Source of the DNA: Aegilops tauschii subsp. strangulata
Lineage: Eukaryota > Streptophyta > Magnoliopsida > Poales > Poaceae
Assembly (NCBI RefSeq): GCF_002575655.3
Contig: NC_053037.3
Location: 443,455,793-443,519,792 of the forward strand
Reading direction: 5' to 3'
DNA: 64,000 nucleotides
The stretch's first letter is position 1. The number at the start of each line of letters is the position of its first letter. The position numbers and the translations under genes are program-made. The notes beneath the pieces were generated by a model. That model did not search any database, was not told the origin of the DNA, and worked only from the letters and a program-made list of their open reading frames with translations. This document shows positions 57,951-64,000 of this stretch, piece after piece.

Positions 57951-59213
57951 TGATACGTCTCTGTCGTATCTACTTTTCCAAACACTTTTGCCCTTGTTTT
58001 GGACTCTAACTTGCATGATTTGAATGGAACTAACCCGGACTGACGCTGTTTTCAGCAGACTTTCCATGGTGTTATTTATGTGCAGAAATAAAACTTCTCG
58101 GAATGACCTGAAACTCCACGGAACGTCTATTTGGAAATAATAAAAAATCCTTGCAAGAGATGAAGACCATGGGGCCCACACACTGGCCACGAGGGTGGAG
58201 GGCGCGCCCCTACCTCGTGGGCCCCCTTGAGCTCCTCCGACCTCAACTCCAACTCTATATATTTGCTTTCGGGGAGAAAAAAATCAGAGAGAAGAATTCA
58301 TCGCGTTTTACGATACGGAGCCGCCGCCAAGCCCTAAAACCTCTCGGGAGGGCTGATCTGGAGTCCGTTCGGGGCTCCGGAGAGGAGGATTCGTCGTTGT
58401 CGTCATCATCAACCGTCCTTCATCACCAATTTCATGATGCTCACCGCCGTGGGTGAGTAATTCAATCTTAGGCTTGCTGGACGGTGATGGGTTGGATGAG
58501 ATCTATCATGTAATCGAGTTAGTTTTGTTAGGGTTTGATCCCTAGTATCCACTATGTTCTGAGATTTATGTTGCTATGACTTTGCTATGCTTAATGCTTG
58601 TCACTAGGGCCCGAGTGCCATGATTTCAGATCTGAACCTATTATGTTTTCATGAATATATGTGAGTTCTTGATCCTATCTTGCAAGACTACACCTACTAT
58701 GTGTTATGATCCGGCAGCCCCGAAGTGACAATAATCGGGACCACTCCCGGTGATGACCATAGTTTGAGGAGTTCATTTATTCAGTATGTGCTAATGCATT
58801 GTTCCGGTACTCTATTAAAAGGAGGCCCTAATATCCCTTAGTTTCCATTAGGACCCCGCTGCCACGGGAGGGTAGGACAAAAGATGGCATGCACGTTCTT
58901 TTCCATAAGCACGTATGACTATATTCGCAATACATGCCTACATTACATTGATGAATTGGAGCTAGTTCTTTGTCACCCTATGTTATGATTATTACATGAT
59001 GAACCGCATCCGTCATAATTCTCCATCACCGATCCAGTGCCTATGAGCTTTTCACATATTGTTCTTCGCTTATTTATTTTCCCGTTGCTACTGTTACAAT
59101 CACTACAAAACACCAAAAATATTCTTTGACTCCCCTTGTGTCGAATCAATAAATTTGGGTTGAATACTCTACCCTAGAAAACTGTTGCGATCCCCTATAC
59201 TTGTGGGTTATCA
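57951..59213 (+). repeat. 3' LTR of element D (1,263 bp)
   Basis: It matches the 5' LTR but lacks about 158 bp near 59122 (the ACTTTTTCTACCG to ACTTGAGAATATT block), with AATATT at both breakpoints. It retains the approximately 40 bp missing from the 5' LTR. Confidence 0.93.
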
Positions 59214-59256
59214 CACTCCTTACATAATCTGACTATGTTTTATTCCTATGCATGTC

Positions 59257-62200
59257 AGTTATTGTACATAATGGAACTGAACATGTAGAGCAAAAGAGAC
59301 GAGCCTTGCGTGGTAATAAAATTCCATGCAGACGTCACTCCATGGTGGGCGCAAAGGCAGCCCCCCTCCACCCATTTCAAATTGTAATCAGGAGGAAGAT
59401 AACTGTTCTTGGGGGATTCAGAAGGGGAAGATCACTCCTATTTACCCCTGAGGTCTTCGCTCTAACTTGGCATGCTGATGTTGGTAATATCATGCATATG
59501 GTGCCTTGCATTGCTTACTTTATACATCAAATATGTCATCTGCTTAGTTTAGACATGCTTTGTGTGAATGCCATCTATTTAGTTTCTTTATCGTATATGT
59601 GAATTATGTACGCCATCTTGTTTAGCCAAGCATCATATATGTGAATTTTGCAATGCCATCCTGCTTAGACAGTCATCTTATATGTGAATTATATCATGCC
59701 ATCCTTTTTTTTCATTACGTATTACATAGGTCAACAATGCTAGTACATTCAACTACTCTTCATGTGCATTAGCTATTTGACATGGTGATGGAAAATTCTG
59801 GAGTGAAAACAAGGTCTTCAGAGCAGACTATGCTATCTGACGAAGCACATATCTCGTTGGTTACGGATAGCTCCTCAAAGGAGGATTAAGAGACAGATGA
59901 CCGGTCCTATTCCCCCCCCCCGAGGTGTATGCTCTAACTTGGCAGGGTTATGTTGCTCATATCGTGCATATGGTGTCTTGCATTTCTATGCCATTTGATT
60001 AGTTTAGACATGCTTTGTGTGAATGCCACCTGTTTAGTGTCTAATTACCATATATGTGAATTATGCAATGCCATCTTGTTGCAAGACATTATATATGTGA
60101 ATTATGCAATGCTATCTTGTTGCAAGGCATTATATATGTGAATTATGCAATGCCATGCTGTTTAGACAATCATCATATATGTGAATTATATCATGCTATC
60201 CTTTTTTTGTATTACATGTTCCATTTGTCGACAACGTTTGTATATTCAACTACTCTTCCTATGCATCAGCCATTTGAAGCGGTGATGGAAGTATCTGGAG
60301 TGAAAACAAGGTATTTAGAGCAGACAATGCTACCTGCTGAAGCAGACATCTTGCTGGTTACAGATAGCTCCTCAGAGGAGGATTCAGAGACTGATGACCA
60401 GTCCTATTTCCCCCCTGAGGTCTTTGCTCAAATTTGGTAGGGTTATATTACTCATGCATGCATATTGTCTTGCATTGCTTAGTTTTTACATCATATATCC
60501 GATTGCCATCTGCTTACTTGCTTAGTATATAAATCATACATTTGAATTATATCATGCCATCATGTTTACATAGATAGCATCTATCTGAATTATGGCATGC
60601 CAACCCATTTAATAAAGACATCATATAGTTATATCATCTCATCCCGTTTAGTGTTTACAGTCATCATATTTTGAATTATGTCATTCTATCAGTGAATTAT
60701 ATCATGCTACCATGTTTCCATAGGCAACATGTATGTGAATTATGGCATGCCAACCTATTTAATAAATACATCGTATAGTTATATCATGTCATCCTGTTTA
60801 CATAGTCATCATATTTTGAACTATGTGTTTCCATCCTTTTTAGTTAGCCATCATATATGTGAAATTGTGTCATGCTATCCTATTTAGTTAGCCATCATAT
60901 ATGTGAAATTGTGTCATGCTCTCTTGTTTGGTTAGACAACATAAATGTGAATTATTTCATGCCTTCTTTTATTCCCCACTATCCATTGCACCTGTCTATC
61001 ATACAATGTCTGTACATTCAATTACTTTTCTTGTTTATCAGCCATTTGAATTGGAGAGGGTGATGGCAGTATCTAAGGGAGTAACAACACGGTCTTCAGA
61101 AAAGATAGTGCTACCAGTCGATGCGGATAGAACCATGGTTGTACTTGCCCAAGAACCATCCCCACCACACATAACCCGGACTCCACAGATTGTACCCCTA
61201 CCCAGTTGGACAGAGAACCAGCTACACCCCTTCTAACCCCAACCCCAGCAGATAGTAACCTAGTTCTAGTTAACACAACACTGTCTCCACCACAGAGCAC
61301 CCAAACACGAGCAATTCGTAACGGAACTGCAGTGCCCAAAGCACGAGGACCACCACTCCGAATCCCAAATAACCGCTTAAAGCAGAAGACGAATTGTTCT
61401 CAGGTCAAGTTCCATAGCTATGGTTCATACTCCTTTGCTCTTGCACCACTGTATTTAGTCATACCAACTATTTTCAAATTTGAAGGATGGAATTGAAACT
61501 ACAATGGCGCAACAGGTATGTTTTAAACCTGTTTCTTTATTAACTGGTTTTCTGTTCTAACTTGCTCTATGTTGATTTCAGTTTTAATTAAATAAACAGT
61601 TATGTTCTCATGTCATGCACATTACAAGTGTTGTTATTGCTCTGTGGTTTCCCACACTTATATTCTATCTATTCTGCTTTGTCTTAAACAGATATTATTT
61701 GAACTGTGTCTCTATCTTGATTTTGCAAGAAAAACTAGAATGGTATAGACCATACAGTGACCATGGTACATAGATATATGTTTGTTTCATGTTGTTATCC
61801 TGTCCACTTTACTACTGAACTGATTTACCAAAATGAGTTTCATATACAACATGGTAAACCTGTGATGTGTCTGCTTGTTTCTCTTTTAGAATTGCGGACA
61901 AACTATGGAGAAGAGTACCCCGTTATGCAATGGTAAAGGAAGTATTGCATGTAAGGTTCAAGATAGTGAGACATCCCTATTGGTCTCCAAGAAAGCTGAT
62001 AAAAACTATCTTGACGACAGTGAGACAACCCAAAAGTCATGTCTTGATGTAGTGTTCGAGTTACTGGCCACTACTGCTGGCACAAGCTCTTCGAACTCGC
62101 TGCCTGACTCAGTTCGTCTTCTTGAGTCTCAACTTCAAGTTGAAAGACATCGATCAGATGTGCTGCGACACGAAGCCGAAGGACTGAGGAAGTTCCTGCA

Positions 62201-62327
62201 AAATTCATATGCATACTTTCTAGTGCAACAGCAAGCGCTGGAGGATTTAAGCGCCAAACAAGAGAAAGTTAATAAGCTTGCTAACCATCTTGCCAACATT
62301 ATGGGTACCCGGGATATTGTTTCTTGA
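59257..62327 (+). pseudogene. TnpA-like gene of the Caspar-like element, with duplicated exons
   Basis: Likely exons: about 59257-59485 (ALRGNKIPCRRHS, LGGFRRGRSLLF), 59773-59944, 60270-60439, 61042-61490 and 61890-62327. Exons 2, 3 and 4 begin after CAG/TAG acceptors with related text (PFEAVMEVSGVKTR, EQTMLPAEADILLVTDSSSE), so an exon has been duplicated. A TAA (59887-59889, TCA in the next copy) breaks the first duplicate and a frameshift near 61200 breaks the fourth exon. The last exon encodes a coiled coil (SVRLLESQLQVERHRSDVL, LEDLSAKQEKVNKLANHL) and ends MGTRDIVS-stop. Role as the subterminal-repeat-binding partner of a CACTA transposase is inferred from position. Confidence 0.55.
60051..60170. 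repeat. 41-bp tandem repeat in an intron, about three copies
   Basis: TATATGTGAATTATGCAATG recurs at 60051, 60092 and 60133. Looser copies of CATCATATATGTGAATTAT occur from about 59630 to 60950, all within presumed introns. Confidence 0.75.
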
Positions 62328-62657
62328 GCTCTTCTGGAGTGGTTTCAGTTCTGGACTTGTTTTGCTCCGGCGTTTATTTGCACTGGTCGCCAACTTTGAC
62401 AACCAGTGTATGTGATATGTTGCTTTGTTCCCTATCTTTGCACTGGTGGCGAACTTTGATGCCCAGTGGATGTTATAGGTGTAATAGCCGGGATAGCCTA
62501 GCGTAAGTTGCTTGCTTATTTATTTCCTTGATGTCTTGCTTATTTGTTTGCTTGTAGTTAGTGCAGTTCTTTCTTCGCGGTTTCCTAGTGGCCGCAATAA
62601 CCTATTTTTTAAAACTAGGCCACAATAACCATGGGCTACATATTTACTGTAGTGACC
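62328..62657. other. 3' flank of the Caspar-like gene
   Basis: A segment of about 70 bp is duplicated (TTTGCACTGGTCGCCAACTT near 62378 and TTTGCACTGGTGGCGAACTT near 62436). The rest has no gene. Confidence 0.5.
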
Positions 62658-63600
62658 ATGGGCCTCCTACGGGCCGTAGAAACAATGGGCCTTTGATGGG
62701 CCGTAGAAACAATGGGCCTTCTACGGGCCGTAGAAACAATGGGCCTTCTACAGGCCGTAGCATCAATGGGCCTGCTACGAGCCGTATGATCGATTGGCCA
62801 AACATGGGCCAATAACAGACCGCATTATGGGCCGTAAACGGGCTAGAGTTGGAATCGTCCGTTCATGGGCCGACCATAACGGGCCGTTGTTAATCGGTCG
62901 TATTTGATGACGCTATGAAAACGGCCCAACGAATTAACGTGCCACAAACGGGCCGACGGTAACCACGGGCTGAATTTGGCCCACAAGCAGAAAAGGCCAG
63001 TAACGGGCCGTAAGTAACCGAATGCTGGAAATGAGCCCAAGAATAAATGGGCCCTGAGAAGGCCGAAAGATAACACGGGTTGGAAATGGCCCAATGGAAT
63101 AATTGTCCATTAATGGGTATAAAGGGGCACACTATTCATTACTGGCCAGTTTCACCACGGGCCGTTAATGGGCCAAGAGTGACAAAGGGCCTCATATGGG
63201 CCGAAAGACGTCATGGGCCATATATGGGCCGGAAGTTACAACGGGTTGGAATCATATTGGACGGCCCACATGAAACTACTAGGCTTAATTCGGATAGGCC
63301 GTAATGGGTCGTGAGTTAGCGGGCCGTAAATGGGCTATATACGAACATGTCGTTAACATGCTTTCCGTGGGCCGGCCCGCTACCCTTTGACCAAGTCAAA
63401 CAGGCCGATCTTTTCACCGGAATGGGCCTTTGTTGGGCCGTGCTACGTGTCGACGTATCATAGGCGCCTCCTGTACAATGAGTGGATGACATCTCTCCCA
63501 ACGGTGAGCCGACACGTGGTTCCTCCGTCCATTAAAAATTACACGTGGAAAATCCCCATTGGTCCGGGCCGTTAACGGGTTATCGGATCCAAAACCGGAC
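62658..63600. repeat. GGGCC-rich subterminal array of the Caspar-like element
   Basis: The array starts with about five tandem units of 27-28 bp (ATGGGCCTTCTACGGGCCGT then AGAAACA). After 62790 dispersed TGGGCC and GGGCCGTAA motifs continue on both strands. It corresponds in position to the subterminal repeats of other CACTA elements. Open frames here have no coding character. Confidence 0.75.
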
Positions 63601-63866
63601 CCGATAGCTTAATGGCGACCCGTTACGGTGGATGCCACGTGTCGGTTACCCTTGACAAAAGCACTTCCACGACACACCATTTATCGTCATGGAAGTGGAC
63701 ACTTCTGTGATGATAATTTTGGTAATGTCATGGAACACTTCTACGACAGCACAAGTATGACTATCTTGATTCTGTCATAAAATCATCATGGATGTACATG
63801 CATGACAAAAAACATGACCTACTGTGACAAACACATATCATCACGGAAGTGTATTTTTTTGTAGTG

Positions 63867-64000
63867 CCGATTGTTGCGATCAGATGACGGATCCCAGGAG
63901 CCAGTTGATTCCACTGACGACTACTACTACCCTGATGGAGCCTACTACCGCGTGGAGACCGCCGACGACTAGGAGTAGTTAGGAGGCTCCCAGGCAGGAG
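63867..64000 (+). other. Probable tail of another retrotransposon ORF, hosting the Caspar-like element
   Basis: One frame reads SQEPVDSTDDYYYPDGAYYR then VETADD-stop (stop about 63970), protein-like and rich in Asp and Tyr. The stop and the following AGGAGTAGTTAGGAGGCTCC resemble the end of gag-type ORFs in Triticeae Gypsy elements as I remember them. The window ends before this can be confirmed. Confidence 0.4.

Larger units (their letters stand above)
49799..59213 (+). mobile_element. Athila-like LTR retrotransposon D, complete, non-autonomous
   Basis: The LTRs begin TGATACG and end GGGTTATCA. The TSD CACTC is exact (49794-49798 and 59214-59218). The order is 5' LTR, tRNA-Asp PBS, gag-protease ORF (51258-54047), promoter-like block with intron, ORF-1-like gene (54814-55905), 2-kb non-coding region, polypurine tract, 3' LTR. 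At 9.4 kb it has ample room for RT and integrase but encodes neither, so it depends on another element. E1 and E2 have the same plan, so the absence of pol is a family trait and not local damage. Both ORFs carry stops in this copy. Confidence 0.94.
59219..63866 (+). mobile_element. Right part of a Caspar-like CACTA transposon (left end not seen)
   Basis: The right terminus at 63866, read inward on the minus strand, is CACTACAAAAAAATACACTT then CCGTGATGATATG, which matches my recollection of the Caspar family of Triticeae CACTA elements. Before it lie a GGGCC-rich subterminal region (62640-63580) and exons of a TnpA-like gene. The possible TSD is CCG (63867-63869), but the left end was not found in the window. 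The DNA left of D (49065-49793, perhaps also 1295-6177) may or may not belong to it. The left limit given here is only where D ends. Confidence 0.65.

Overview
This window looks like intergenic DNA from a large grass genome, most likely a Triticeae species (wheat or a relative). I reach that from the element types: Athila-type Gypsy LTRs beginning TGATACGTCTCC, a BARE1/WIS/Angela-type Copia LTR, three different CACTA transposons and a Stowaway MITE. I found no convincing host protein-coding gene, rRNA or tRNA gene. All the substantial proteins belong to transposable elements.

The layout is a stack of nested insertions, and most boundaries are supported by target-site duplications (TSDs). Gypsy element A (6178-49059, TSD GCATC) is split by CACTA-1 (12690-48706, TSD TAT). 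Inside CACTA-1 lies a head-to-tail pair of Athila-like elements, E1 and E2 (14815-48067, three LTR copies, two of them truncated). E2 is split by a Copia element on the minus strand (27177-46437, TSD ATTTA). The Copia polyprotein is split by CACTA-2 (31560-42054, TSD ACT/ACG). To the right is a second complete Athila-like element, D (49799-59213, TSD CACTC). It interrupts DNA that ends in a Caspar-like CACTA right terminus at 63866. The last 134 bases look like the tail of another Gypsy element. Positions 1-1294 are the 3' part of another Gypsy LTR, and 1295-6177 is low-copy sequence with several short tandem repeats and no recognisable gene.

Functionally, the Copia element keeps its gag, protease, integrase, reverse transcriptase and RNase H motifs in open frames, interrupted only by CACTA-2. 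CACTA-2 carries a TNP2-type transposase (broken by one stop and one frameshift) and a TnpA/Ptta-like gene whose eight exons all read through. CACTA-1 carries a decayed four-exon gene with two B3-like DNA-binding segments. The Athila-like elements E1, E2 and D encode gag plus an aspartic protease but no reverse transcriptase, RNase H or integrase.

In place of the rest of pol, E1, E2 and D have what looks like a separate transcription unit: a GC-rich LTR-like promoter block, a 231-bp GT-AG intron and a second ORF resembling the ATHILA ORF-1 family. In E2 that ORF is a strongly diverged version sitting between near-identical flanks, which suggests cassette exchange. This is the most unusual thing in the window.
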